DNA of 64,000 nt from Oceanicola sp. 22II-s10i. Lineage in GTDB: Bacteria; Pseudomonadota; Alphaproteobacteria; Rhodobacterales; Rhodobacteraceae. Positions within the stretch are counted from its first letter, which is position 1, and every line of letters begins with the position of its first letter. This document shows, one piece after another, positions 17,353-26,208 of the stretch. The notes beneath the pieces were generated by a model. That model was not told where the DNA came from, did no database searches, and saw only the letters and a list, made by a program, of their open reading frames with translations. The translations under genes were made by a program, and so were the position numbers. The stretch is taken from assembly GCF_002210105.1 (NCBI RefSeq), contig NZ_AQQU01000004.1:298000-361999 (forward strand). Direction: 5' to 3'.

Positions 17353-18186
17353 CTAGGCTCGGCTGTCGGACAGGATCAGCCGGGCGACCTCGTCCGGCTT
17401 TTCATGCTGCACCCAATGCGCCGCGCCGGGGATGACATGCATGGTCGACCCGTTCTCCAGCCCGCTCAGCCGCGCCTCGGCCGAGGGGAAGAGGCCCTTC
17501 ACGATCACGTCGCCTTCGCCCCAGATCGCGGTGATGACGGGCTTCGTTTCGCGGATGATGCGATGCGCGCGGTTGCCGGGACTTGTGCGGTTCATCCGCA
17601 GCCGCGCCTGCGCCGTCACCACCGCCTGAATGCCGATGCTGTCATCATCCGCGACGGCGTCGGGCGGCAGCATCAGCTGGCGCAGGTTGTGGGCGTGGGC
17701 GGCGGGACGCTCGGATTCGGGCAGGTCCTTCCAGCGGATCATCTCTCGGTCCGACCGGTTCAGCCCGTCGGTCAGGGACGGCGCGCCGACCTGGATCACG
17801 CGGTCCACACGCTCGCGCAGCGCGGGATAGAGGTGCAGCGCGACGATCGACCCGAGGGAGAAGCCGCCGATGGTGACGCGGCCGTCCGGCAGGACGGATG
17901 AGAGCGCGGGGATCAGCGCCTCGGAATAGGCGGTGAAGTCGGTGAACTCGACATTCGCGCTTTCGCCGAAGCCGGGCAGGTCGATCAGGTAGAGGCTGCG
18001 TTCCGCCGACAGCAGCGGCACGCAGCGCGCCCAGTGCAGCCATGACCCGTGGTTGCCGTGAAACAGTACCAGCGGGCGGCCCGTGCCCCATCGGCGGATG
18101 GCGATCCCCTGTGCGTCCAGCCGCTCGGCGGACGCGTCGAGGTCCGCCGCGAAGCGGGGCATCTGCGGCACGGCGAGGGTCGTCAT
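17353..18186 (-). CDS. Alpha/beta hydrolase
   Basis: 277 residues. Nucleophile elbow GGFSLGS with Ser110, acid Asp226 in WGEGD and His257 in GAAHW form a complete catalytic triad, with an HGNHGSW oxyanion region at 43-49. Its ATG overlaps the stop of the DUF35 gene (ATGA), so it is the last member of a coupled three-gene set with the thiolase-like gene. A role as ester, lactone or C-C bond hydrolase in the local pathway is likely; the substrate is unknown. Confidence 0.87.
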   Translation of the reverse strand: MTTLAVPQMPRFAADLDASAERLDAQGIAIRRWGTGRPLVLFHGNHGSWLHWARCVPLLSAERSLYLIDLPGFGESANVEFTDFTAYSEALIPALSSVLPDGRVTIGGFSLGSIVALHLYPALRERVDRVIQVGAPSLTDGLNRSDREMIRWKDLPESERPAAHAHNLRQLMLPPDAVADDDSIGIQAVVTAQARLRMNRTSPGNRAHRIIRETKPVITAIWGEGDVIVKGLFPSAEARLSGLENGSTMHVIPGAAHWVQHEKPDEVARLILSDSRA

Positions 18187-18578
18187 GCGGGGCGGAACTG
18201 CGGGATCGTCTGGCCGAACTTCTCGCCGTAATCCAGCGTCAGCGGCATGTCGATTTTCAGCGCCGAGGTCTCGGCGAGGATGTTCGACATCAGCCGCGGC
18301 CCCTCGGCCAGTTCCACCACCGCGACGTTGTAGGGCACGTCGTCCTTGAAGGCGTCGTGGAACGCGCGGTGATAGACCACCCACGAGATCAGCTTGGCTT
18401 CGCCGCCGGCCGCTTCCCACTCCAGATCGGCCTCGAGGCAGTTCACGCATTCCTCGCGCGCGGGCAGCTGTGCGTGGCCGCAGGCGCGGCAACGCTGGAA
18501 CTTGAGCTGGCCCTCGTCCAGTGCCGCCCAGAAATCGCCTGCGGGCCCGTTGCGGTCGGGTTCGACTTTCGCGTTCAT
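18183..18578 (-). CDS. Zn-ribbon/OB-fold (DUF35) protein
   Basis: 131 residues with a rubredoxin-like zinc ribbon (C30-x2-C33, C44-x2-C47) followed by an OB fold. DUF35 proteins act as partners of thiolase-like enzymes; in steroid side-chain degradation the pair is an aldolase in which DUF35 helps bind the acyl-CoA. Here it overlaps the thiolase-like gene upstream and the hydrolase downstream by ATGA junctions, the expected arrangement for subunits made in fixed ratio. Confidence 0.88.
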   Translation of the reverse strand: MNAKVEPDRNGPAGDFWAALDEGQLKFQRCRACGHAQLPAREECVNCLEADLEWEAAGGEAKLISWVVYHRAFHDAFKDDVPYNVAVVELAEGPRLMSNILAETSALKIDMPLTLDYGEKFGQTIPQFRPA

Positions 18579-19708
18579 TGGCCCAGCACCAGTGTCGAAT
18601 GGGTCTGCATCACGCCCCCTTGGTTGGAAATCACCACGTTGCCCGCGCCCTTCACTTGGTTGACCGAGGTGCCGCGCATCTGGCGGACGCCTTCGTGGAT
18701 CAGCTGCATGCCGGGCATCCCCGTCTCCGACAGAAGCCCGCCGGACGTGTTGAAGGGCAGGGCGCCATCGACGTGCAGTGCGCCGTCCTTCACGAAATCC
18801 GCCGCCTGGCCCTTCTTGCAGAAGCCGTAGTCCTCAAGCGTCATCAGCGCGGCGATGGTGAAGCAGTCGTAGATCTGCACGCAGTCCACGTCCTTGGGGG
18901 TGATCCCCGCCATCTTCATCGCCGTTGCGCCGGACACGGCGGCCTTGGTGGTGGTCAGGTCGTCGCGATAGGCGACCTCGTAGAAGGTCTGGCCATAGCC
19001 CCAGCCGAGGATCGGCACGGGTTCGTTGACGCCCAGCTCCTTGGCCTTCTTCGCCGACATGATGACCACGGCCCCGCCGCCGTCCGAGATCAGCGTGCAG
19101 TCGTCGCGGCGCAACGGCGCGACGATGGGGCCGTTCGCAAGGTAGTCGTCCATCGTCAGCGGGTTCTGCACCTGCGCCTTGGGGTTCATCGCGCCATGCT
19201 TGCGGGCGGCTACGGCGATGGCGCCGAAGGCTTCCGGTGGCGTGCCGTGCTGGCCGATGTGGCGCTGCATGATCATCGCGTAGCCGGGCAGGGTGCCGAA
19301 CCAGCCGTAAAGACCGTCATCCCCGCGCGGGCGGGAATAGACCGCCGCGTTGCCCGAGCGCGGGTTGTCGGCGAAGGAGACGACCGCGATGTCGATCTGG
19401 CCCGCCTCGATGGCCATGCAGGCGACCGAGATCAGCGTCGCGTTGGCCGCGCCGCCCTGATCCCATGCGCCGCCCATCTTGGGCTGGATGCCGAGGGCGG
19501 AGGCGACCTTGACCGTGTAGAGCATCTGGAAGTCGCTGGTCGGCGGCTTGACGAACAGCCCCTCGACCTGATGTTTCTCGATCCCTGCGTCCTTAAGCGC
19601 TTCGCGGATCGCCTCGACGTTCAGCGACTGCGACGACCGGCCGGGGTGCTTGCCGAAGCTCGTGGCCCCGATCCCGGCGATGACGCATTTGCCTGAGAGT
19701 GTGCTCAT
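18575..19708 (-). CDS. Thiolase-like (SCP2/Ltp-type) protein
   Basis: 377 residues from the ATG at 19708, which has GGAG upstream. It has the non-decarboxylating thiolase fold of the SCP-2 type, with the conserved VQIYDCFT segment and the GGLLSETGMPG glycine-rich loop. Members of this group paired with DUF35 work as retro-aldolases (for example in bile-acid and cholesterol side-chain removal) or as thiolases. The neighbouring DUF35 gene supports the aldolase type. A repeat-filled 450-base gap separates its start from the next hydratase gene. Confidence 0.85.
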   Translation of the reverse strand: MSTLSGKCVIAGIGATSFGKHPGRSSQSLNVEAIREALKDAGIEKHQVEGLFVKPPTSDFQMLYTVKVASALGIQPKMGGAWDQGGAANATLISVACMAIEAGQIDIAVVSFADNPRSGNAAVYSRPRGDDGLYGWFGTLPGYAMIMQRHIGQHGTPPEAFGAIAVAARKHGAMNPKAQVQNPLTMDDYLANGPIVAPLRRDDCTLISDGGGAVVIMSAKKAKELGVNEPVPILGWGYGQTFYEVAYRDDLTTTKAAVSGATAMKMAGITPKDVDCVQIYDCFTIAALMTLEDYGFCKKGQAADFVKDGALHVDGALPFNTSGGLLSETGMPGMQLIHEGVRQMRGTSVNQVKGAGNVVISNQGGVMQTHSTLVLGQ

Positions 19709-19756
19709 GCGCGCTGCTCCATTGTGTTGAGTAAGTCTGTTGACGCTCGGTGGGGG

Positions 19757-20136
19757 CGTGGCGACCAGCCACGGCCCGCGCCCTTCCCTTCCCACGGAAG
19801 GGCGCTTTGGCGAAGTCGTGCTTCACCAAGCCGTCGTCCGGGGCTTTGGAGATAAAGTGCCGCCGGGCAGCCGTTCCGCGTGCGCCCTTCCAGGAAAGGG
19901 CGCGATCCGTGGTGCCCGGTTTGGGGCAGGGTAGTGAAAGCGATGGTCGCCAAAGCAGACTCAGCACCAGCCGCCCCGTGGGGACGTGGCGACCAGCCAC
20001 GGCCCGCGCCCTCCCTCCCCCCGGGGAGGGCGCCATGGCGATGTCTTTCTACACAAAGCCGTAGCTCAGGGCTTCTGAGATAAACCGCCGCCGGACAGCC
20101 GTCCCGAAGGCGCCCACCCGAGGGAGGGCGCGGGCC
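19757..20136. repeat. Imperfect tandem repeat with internal palindromes (non-coding)
   Basis: A 28-base block, cgtggcgaccagccacggcc and following bases, occurs identically at 19757-19784 and 19985-20012, a period of 228 bases. Further matching stretches (for example around GAGATAAA and GCCGCCGG) follow at the same spacing, so the unit is duplicated over nearly its full length. In the second copy a 17-bp inverted repeat has arms at 20001-20017 and 20120-20136. The spacer between the thiolase-like and hydratase genes (19709-20159) contains no credible gene. It resembles a mobile intergenic palindromic repeat. Confidence 0.75.
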
Positions 20137-20159
20137 GCGGCGCCCGGCGTTCCGCAGGC

Positions 20160-20936
20160 TCATCGCCCCTTGAACTCCGGCTTGCGCTTTTCGCGGAATG
20201 CCTTGGGGCCTTCCTTGGCGTCCTCCGTCTCGCGCATCACGCGGCTGATCTGCTGCTCCATCCGCAGCCCGGTCGTCAGGTCCATGTCCAGCGAACGGAT
20301 CGCCAGTTCCTTGGTCGCCTGCACAGCCAGCGGCGCGTTGGCGGCGATCCGGTCGGCATAGTCCATCGCCGCGTCCATCAGCTGGTCCGGGGCCACGACC
20401 TTGTTGATCAGCCCCCAGTCCAGCGCCGTCTTCGCGTCGATCCGGTCGCCGGTCAGCAGCAGCTCCATACCGAGGCAGTAGGGCAGCTGTTTCAGCGTCC
20501 GCTGTGTCCCGCCGTTCGCCGCGATGATCCCGCGCTTGACCTCGGAAAGCCCGAAGGTCGCCGTTTCGGAGGCGACCCGGATGTCGGTCGCGTAGAGCAG
20601 CGTCACTCCGCCGCCGAGGCAGTAGCCGTTCACCGCTGCGATCACCGGCTTCCAGACCTCCAGCCCCCGGTTCAGGATCTGGTCCCGCTGGGTCAGCCAG
20701 TTGTCGGCCCATTCCGCACCCACGACGACGCCGGACTTCAGGTCGGCCCCGGCGCAGAAGCTCTTGTCGCCCGCGCCGGTGACGACCGCCACGCGGACGT
20801 CCTTGTTGTCGCGCACCTCGATCCACGCCTGCGACAGCGCCTTGTAGTGATCGGGGTCGAGCGCGTTCATCGACTCGGGCCGGTTGATAGTGATCTTGGC
20901 GACGCCTTCGGGTGTCAGTTCGTAATCAATCGACAT
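20160..20936 (-). CDS. Enoyl-CoA hydratase
   Basis: 258 residues, crotonase fold. The oxyanion segments [11 protein letters not shown] and YCLGGGVTL are intact and both catalytic glutamates appear present, in GLSEVKRG and in GMELLLTG. It should hydrate 2-enoyl-CoA to 3-hydroxyacyl-CoA. It begins one base after the stop of the acyl-CoA dehydrogenase gene upstream on the same strand, so the two enzymes of successive beta-oxidation steps are co-expressed. Confidence 0.9.
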   Translation of the reverse strand: MSIDYELTPEGVAKITINRPESMNALDPDHYKALSQAWIEVRDNKDVRVAVVTGAGDKSFCAGADLKSGVVVGAEWADNWLTQRDQILNRGLEVWKPVIAAVNGYCLGGGVTLLYATDIRVASETATFGLSEVKRGIIAANGGTQRTLKQLPYCLGMELLLTGDRIDAKTALDWGLINKVVAPDQLMDAAMDYADRIAANAPLAVQATKELAIRSLDMDLTTGLRMEQQISRVMRETEDAKEGPKAFREKRKPEFKGR

Positions 20937-20937
20937 A

Positions 20938-22128
20938 TCAGCGCCTCCCGTTCAGCACGTTGCGGGCAACGACCATGCGGTGCACCTCGGACGGACCCTC
21001 GCCGATGCGGTGGATCCGCAATTCGCGATACCAGCGTTCCAGCGGCAGCTCCTTGGAGACACCCAGACCCCCGAGGATCTGCATGCAGCGATCCACCACG
21101 CGGCCCGCCGTCTCGGTCGCCGTGACCTTGGCGATGGAGGCTTCCAGCTTGAAGTCCTTGCCCAGATCCCCGCGCCACGCGGCCTCGTAGACGATCAGCC
21201 GCGCCGCGCGCAGTTCCATGTCGCTGTCGGCCAGCATCCACTGGACCGCCTGCTTGTCCGCCAGCCTGGAGCCGAACGTCTCGCGCTCGTTCGCCCATTT
21301 CACCGCGATGTCGAGCGCGGCCTGAGCCACACCCAGCGTGCCCGCCGAATACTGGATCCGGTTGTCCACCAGCCACTTCTCGGCCAGCGCGAAGCCCATG
21401 CCTTCCTCGCCCAGCAGGTTCTCGGCCGGGACCTCGACATTGTCGAAGTGCAGTTCGAACGGCGAATAGGCGCGGATGACGGGGATTTCCTTGACCGTCA
21501 GGCCGGGGGTGTCACGATCCACGATGAAGGACGAGATGCCCGACCGACCGCGCCCGCCGGTCCGGGCATACACGATGCCCCAGTCAGCCTTGGCCGCGCC
21601 GGTGATCCACATCTTGGACCCGTTGAGGATATACTTGCCGCCGATCTTCTCGGCCTTCAGCTGGATCGCGCGGCCCGGATCGGCCCCGCCCGAGCTTTCC
21701 GAGATCGCGACGAAGCAGCGCGAGCCCTTTTCGACGCCCGGCAGCCCGTATTTCTCGATCTGCTGGCGGTTGCCCTCCCAGATCACGTTGGGCGGGTCGA
21801 TCCCGAAGGCACCCATTGCAGCGTTGTAGAGCCCCATGCGGACCTGCTTGGCCTCCTCGGCCCAGATCGCCTGACCGAACAGGTTCAGCCCCGCGCCGCC
21901 GAATTCCTCGGGCGTGCGCACGCACCACAGACCCATGGCCTTGGCCTTGTCCTGCAGGGGCTTGAGCTTGTCCTCGGGGCAGTAGGTCGCGTCATGGGGG
22001 AGGGTATCCTCGACCGCCTTGACCTCGGTCTGCACGAAGCGCCGCACGACATCGCGCATCTCGCGGTATTCGTCCGGCATCTGCCAGGCGCCGAAGCTCC
22101 GGTCGCCCTGTTCCACTCGCTGATCCAC
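20938..22128 (-). CDS. Acyl-CoA dehydrogenase
   Basis: FAD enzyme of 396 residues that introduces the 2,3-double bond into an acyl-CoA. Family segments include [11 protein letters not shown], an FDNVEVP strand and, near the end, GEGPSEVHR in the position of the usual Y-E-G-T-S-E-I-Q-R. The start is taken as GTG at 22128 because GGGAGGA lies six bases upstream; an ATG inside (MPDEYREM) would trim the N-terminus. It heads a minus-strand set with the hydratase. A TGGT-N3-ACCA operator lies about 230 bases upstream, next to the divergent FadR-type regulator, which likely controls it. Confidence 0.9.
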   Translation of the reverse strand: MDQRVEQGDRSFGAWQMPDEYREMRDVVRRFVQTEVKAVEDTLPHDATYCPEDKLKPLQDKAKAMGLWCVRTPEEFGGAGLNLFGQAIWAEEAKQVRMGLYNAAMGAFGIDPPNVIWEGNRQQIEKYGLPGVEKGSRCFVAISESSGGADPGRAIQLKAEKIGGKYILNGSKMWITGAAKADWGIVYARTGGRGRSGISSFIVDRDTPGLTVKEIPVIRAYSPFELHFDNVEVPAENLLGEEGMGFALAEKWLVDNRIQYSAGTLGVAQAALDIAVKWANERETFGSRLADKQAVQWMLADSDMELRAARLIVYEAAWRGDLGKDFKLEASIAKVTATETAGRVVDRCMQILGGLGVSKELPLERWYRELRIHRIGEGPSEVHRMVVARNVLNGRR

Positions 22129-22354
22129 CTTGATCCTCCCTGTATTCGGTTCCTCCCCGGTCGCGCGCGCGGCGGCGTCAGGCCCGGCGGACACCTGACG
22201 GGACGGGGTCGGATGCGGTCAGAGAACATCCGGCGCCCGGTCACGACCAGCCTCCGCCCGCATTCGACACAAGCATGTCCATTGCAGCGATATTCCATCC
22301 CTGTCGCGACACGGATGTGCAGGCGGGCGCGGGGGTCGTGACGCGCGATGCAAA

Positions 22355-22371
22355 TAATGGTATGACCATTA
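22355..22371. promoter_or_regulatory. FadR/GntR-type operator
   Basis: TAATGGTATGACCATTA is a perfect palindrome with 7-bp arms around ATG. TGGT-N3-ACCA is the known core for FadR-subfamily GntR regulators. It lies between the acyl-CoA dehydrogenase gene and the FadR-type gene, with a TTGACT hexamer (a possible -35 on the minus strand) at 22382-22387. It is the natural site for the adjacent regulator to control both genes. Confidence 0.75.
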
Positions 22372-22435
22372 ATAAGCTCGTAGTCAATCTTGTGGTAAAG
22401 CGCTGAAACGTCACAGTTGCTTTGCCGGAACGGAT

Positions 22436-23254
22436 ATGCAGAACGGTGTCCGGCCAGAGGACATGGACAAGATGCGGGACGAACTGAAAGATCAGCTGCG
22501 CGACAGGCTGACAGCGGCGGAGCCGGGTGCCGGCAGCCGTCGGTACGAGGTTCTGGCACGCGAATTGCGGCAGATGATCCTTGGCGGTGCGCTCAGGGTC
22601 GGCGATCCGCTGCCGGCGGAGCGTGAACTGGTCGATCTGGCGGGCATCGGACGCGGGTCGGTGCGCGAGGCGATCCGCATCCTCGAATCCGAGGGTCTGC
22701 TGGCCCCCAAGTCGCCCGGTCGCAAGGGTGTCAGCGTCGTGCAAAGCGCGTCGGACCGGACGGTCACCCGGCAGCTCGAATTCTTCATCGGCGGCGACAG
22801 CGTGTCGAACAGCGACCTGCTGGAGGCGCGGCTGGTCATCGAACCGGCGCTGGCCGTGATGGCCTGCGAGCATCGGACGGACGAGGACATCGCCCGTATG
22901 CGCGAGATCAACGCGCGGATCGCCGAGATCGGACTCACCGACCGTGGCGCTCTGGTGCGGCTGAACCTCGACTGGCATGTCGCCATGTTCCGCGCCAGTC
23001 ATAACGACCTGCTGGTTGCCATCGCGACCGGGCTGACCGAGACGCATCACCAGGCCAAGCTGATGGAAAGTCACGGCTCGGGCGAACATGCCCGCCACAT
23101 GGCCGAGGCGCATGGCAAGATCCTCGACGCCATCGTCGCGCGCGACAAGGTCCGCGCCGAGCGGCGGGCGCGCAAGCATCTGCAGGGCTACGCGAATTCG
23201 CTGGCCCGGCTGAACCCGGCGGAATTCGACATCTCGCGCCTGAACCCGCGCTGA
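22436..23254 (+). CDS. FadR-family (GntR, FCD domain) transcriptional regulator
   Basis: 272 residues. An N-terminal winged helix-turn-helix (about 40-105, with LPAERELVDLAGIGRGSVREAI) is followed by an all-helical FCD ligand domain whose Asp and His residues (LDWHVAMF, HRQA-like and HGKILDAI segments) would hold a metal and bind a small acid or acyl-CoA. The start at 22436 has no good Shine-Dalgarno; ATGs at 22463 and 22472 are alternatives. It diverges from the acyl-CoA dehydrogenase and has a matching palindrome at 22355-22371. Likely represses the acyl-CoA genes until the substrate acid is present. Confidence 0.88.
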   Translation: MQNGVRPEDMDKMRDELKDQLRDRLTAAEPGAGSRRYEVLARELRQMILGGALRVGDPLPAERELVDLAGIGRGSVREAIRILESEGLLAPKSPGRKGVSVVQSASDRTVTRQLEFFIGGDSVSNSDLLEARLVIEPALAVMACEHRTDEDIARMREINARIAEIGLTDRGALVRLNLDWHVAMFRASHNDLLVAIATGLTETHHQAKLMESHGSGEHARHMAEAHGKILDAIVARDKVRAERRARKHLQGYANSLARLNPAEFDISRLNPR

Positions 23255-23336
23255 GGGACGGGTATCTCCATCCGGAAGGATTTGCGTGAACGGGCCGCGC
23301 CGGGCATGCTGCCGCCGAACGGACGGGAGGTGGTGC

Positions 23337-24452
23337 ATGATCGAAGTGGAAACCCCGGCGCTGGTCCTCGACCTTGACGCCTTCGAGGCGAATGTCGAAA
23401 CGGCCTTCGGTCTCGCCCGCGCGGCGGGCGTGTCGCTGCGCCCGCATGGCAAATCGCACAAGTCCCCCGACATCGCCCGCCGCCTGATCGCCGCCGGGGC
23501 TGTCGGCACCTGCGTCGCCACGCTGGCCGAGGCCGAGGCCATGGTCGCGGCGGATGTGGAGGGCGTGCTGCTGACGGCGCCCGTCGCAACGAAGGGACAG
23601 ATCGCCCGGATCGCACTGATGCTGGCCGAAGGCGCGGACCTGATGGTCGTTGCGGATCACCCTGACACCGTCGCGCCCCTGTCCGCCGCGGCCGACCGGG
23701 CCGGGATGCGGCTGCGCGTGCTGGTGGAGTGCGACATGGGGCAGGCGCGGACCGGTGTGCTGACCGCCGAAGCCGCAGTGACGCTGGCCCATGCCATCGC
23801 CGCCGCACCGGGGCTGACATTCGCGGGCATTCACGCCTACTGGGGGCATCTGCAACAGGTCGCGGACATCGCCGAGCGGCGCGCCAGGGTCGAGGCGCAG
23901 GCCGATGTGCTGCGCGGCATCATCGCCGATCTGCGGGCCGAGGGGCTGGAACCCGCGATCGTCACCGGCGGCGGGACCGGGACCTTCTCGATCGACCGCG
24001 ATCTCGGCATCTTTACCGAGCTGCAGATCGGATCCTTCATCTTTCTCGACAGCCTCTATGGCCCGTTGGCGCTCGAGGCCGATGGTACGAACCCCTACCG
24101 GCACTCGCTGTTCGTCCGGGCCGCCGTGGTCAGCGCCAATGCACTCGGCAACGACCTGCCGCAGGTGATCGTGAACGCGGGGCTCAAGGCCTTTGCCACC
24201 GACAGCGGCCTGCCGCGCCTCGCCTCGGGACCCGAGGGGCTGAACCCGTCGGACACGACCTACCGCTACAAGGGCGACGAGCACGGCGCGCTGATGCTGC
24301 CGCCGGGGGCGCCGGTCCGGCTGGGGCAGATCCTCGACTTCGTGCCGTCGCACTGCGATCCGACGGTGAACCTCTACCCCCGCTACCACCTGATGCGCGG
24401 GGGCGAATGGACGGGCCACTGGCCCATCCTCGGCCGCACGGGGGCGGCGTAG
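23337..24452 (+). CDS. D-threonine aldolase-like PLP enzyme (alanine racemase N-domain type)
   Basis: 371 residues. PLP-binding lysine K39 lies in LRPHGKSHK, and the C-terminal metal site H339-C340-D341 (SHCDPTVNLY) matches D-threonine aldolase and D-serine dehydratase-like proteins. It would split D-3-hydroxyamino acids into glycine and an aldehyde, or dehydrate D-serine. ATG 23337 has GGGAGG seven bases upstream. It follows the FadR-type gene on the same strand and ends one base from the converging luciferase-like gene; a link to the local pathway is not obvious. Confidence 0.85.
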   Translation: MIEVETPALVLDLDAFEANVETAFGLARAAGVSLRPHGKSHKSPDIARRLIAAGAVGTCVATLAEAEAMVAADVEGVLLTAPVATKGQIARIALMLAEGADLMVVADHPDTVAPLSAAADRAGMRLRVLVECDMGQARTGVLTAEAAVTLAHAIAAAPGLTFAGIHAYWGHLQQVADIAERRARVEAQADVLRGIIADLRAEGLEPAIVTGGGTGTFSIDRDLGIFTELQIGSFIFLDSLYGPLALEADGTNPYRHSLFVRAAVVSANALGNDLPQVIVNAGLKAFATDSGLPRLASGPEGLNPSDTTYRYKGDEHGALMLPPGAPVRLGQILDFVPSHCDPTVNLYPRYHLMRGGEWTGHWPILGRTGAA

Positions 24453-24453
24453 C

Positions 24454-25560
24454 TCAGGCGGCCTGACCGGCGAGCTGGCGGCGCGCGCGTTCGACGCGCG
24501 GCATCGTCACGCCGATGTCCGCCAGCGGCCCGACCTCGGCCTCGACCCGCGGCACCACCTCGGTCGCGAAGAGCTCGATCGAGCGCAGGGCATCCGCATG
24601 GGGGAAGTCACCCACCTGGAAGTGGAAGCACATATGCTTGGGTGTCAGCGCCTTGATCTCGGCGGCCAGCATCTCGGCCACGCGTTCGGGCGCGCCGATC
24701 ATCAGGTTCTTCTGGATCGCCTCGATGCTGGGTTCGTCGGGGAACGGACGGTCCATCAGCATCGTGCCCTCCATCGACTCCGACCGCCGCCGCAGCGAGG
24801 TCGTCAGCCGCGTCTGGTAAAGCACGTTCTCGGCGTAACGCTCGGCCACCTTGGGGTCGTTGGTGATGCACATGTGGCGCTGAACGGCGAAGGGCACCTT
24901 GTCCTCGGACACGCCTTCGGCCGCGAAGTTCTCCATGCACCACTGGCGCTGCTGCAGCACCGTCTCAAGCCCGCCGGTCTTGCCGCCGATCAGTGCGCCA
25001 TAACCCTTCTTGGCCGCGACACCGTGCAGGATGGGATTGTCGCCCGCCATCCAGATCTCCATCGCGCCCGTCGGGCGGGTCGAGATATGCGTCTCGGGCA
25101 GGTGGTAATAATCGCCATCGTGGCTGAAGAAGTCCTCGCTCAGCCCCTTTTCGATGATGTCGAGGAATTCCAGCGTCTTGGCCTTGGATTCCTTCAGGTC
25201 CTCGCCGAACCGCTCGAACTCGTAGGGCTGGTAGCCGGAGCCGACCCCGAGCACCAGCCGCCCGCCGCTGATCGCATCGACGAAGGCGATCTCGCTCACC
25301 AGCCGGGCAGGGCGGTAGAGCGGCAGCAGGACCACGCCGGTCGCCACGCGGATCGTCGTCGTCGCCCGCGCCACGGCGGCGCAGAGCAGCAGCGGCGAGG
25401 GGCAGAGCGCGTAGTTGGAGAAATGGTGCTCCGCGAACCACGACGCGGTGAACCCCATCTTCTCGGCCAGCTGCGTCTGCTCGATCACCTCGTTGATGCT
25501 CTGCGCCGAGGGCTTTTTCGGATCCCTCCGCTGCATCAGGCTGAACATGCCGAAATCCAT
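24454..25560 (-). CDS. LLM-class flavin-dependent monooxygenase (luciferase-like)
   Basis: 368 residues in the bacterial luciferase TIM-barrel family, with WFAEHHFSNY near the N-terminus and the GVGSGYQPYEFERFG flavin region. Such enzymes use reduced FMN from a partner reductase to oxidise or desulphurise substrates. The reductase gene lies directly upstream (28-base gap). ATG 25560 follows AGGAGGAG. It is the last gene of the eight-gene LacI-linked set. Confidence 0.9.
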   Translation of the reverse strand: MDFGMFSLMQRRDPKKPSAQSINEVIEQTQLAEKMGFTASWFAEHHFSNYALCPSPLLLCAAVARATTTIRVATGVVLLPLYRPARLVSEIAFVDAISGGRLVLGVGSGYQPYEFERFGEDLKESKAKTLEFLDIIEKGLSEDFFSHDGDYYHLPETHISTRPTGAMEIWMAGDNPILHGVAAKKGYGALIGGKTGGLETVLQQRQWCMENFAAEGVSEDKVPFAVQRHMCITNDPKVAERYAENVLYQTRLTTSLRRRSESMEGTMLMDRPFPDEPSIEAIQKNLMIGAPERVAEMLAAEIKALTPKHMCFHFQVGDFPHADALRSIELFATEVVPRVEAEVGPLADIGVTMPRVERARRQLAGQAA

Positions 25561-25588
25561 TTGCTCTCCTCCTATCGCTGTCGCGAAT

Positions 25589-26104
25589 TCATATCGTGCG
25601 GACGGCGGCCCATCCGCCCCTGTGAAACCCGAGCGCCGCGTCCTCGCGGCTCCCGAACAGTTCGACCTCGCCGTAGATGACGAAGTGGTCGCCGACCTCG
25701 TCGACGCGCATGGTGCTGCATTCGAACCATGCCAGCGGATCGGTCAGCTTGGGTGTCGCCCCCGCACCGCGTTCCCAGTCGATGCCCCGGAACTTGTCCA
25801 CCTGCCGCGAGGCAAAGAGCATCGCCATGTCCCGCTGCACGTCGGTCAGGATGTTGACGGTGAACCGCTGCATCCGGCTGAACGCATGGCCCGAGGCGCT
25901 GTTTGTCTTGACGCAGAACAGCACGATCGGCGGGTCGAGCGAGACCGAGGTGAAGCTGTTGGCGGTGAAGCCCCGCGGCTGGCCCTGGCTGTCGCGCCCG
26001 GTGACGATCGTCACGCCGGTCGGGAATGTCCCGAGCGCGCGCCGGTAGGCGGCGCGGCGGTCCGCGTCGCTTTCGGTCTCGGGTGTGACGGCTGGGGTGC
26101 TCAA
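25589..26104 (-). CDS. Flavin reductase domain protein
   Basis: 171 residues if TTG at 26104 is the start, giving STPAVTPETES then the family's YRRALGTFPTGVTIVTG strand; an in-frame ATG about 80 bases upstream would add a poorly conserved tail. The split-barrel fold binds FMN, with the GFTANSFTSVSLDPP loop typical of FMN reductases of two-component monooxygenases. It should supply reduced FMN to the adjacent luciferase-like enzyme. Confidence 0.87.
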   Translation of the reverse strand: MSTPAVTPETESDADRRAAYRRALGTFPTGVTIVTGRDSQGQPRGFTANSFTSVSLDPPIVLFCVKTNSASGHAFSRMQRFTVNILTDVQRDMAMLFASRQVDKFRGIDWERGAGATPKLTDPLAWFECSTMRVDEVGDHFVIYGEVELFGSREDAALGFHRGGWAAVRTI

Positions 26105-26208
26105 CGGTTCGTCCTGTCGCTTTCGTGGGAAATCTAGCGCGGTGCACGCAGTTGCGCAACCGGATGCATAAGCGGTTTCACGCATATGCGCCTTCGCACC
26201 GGTGCCGC

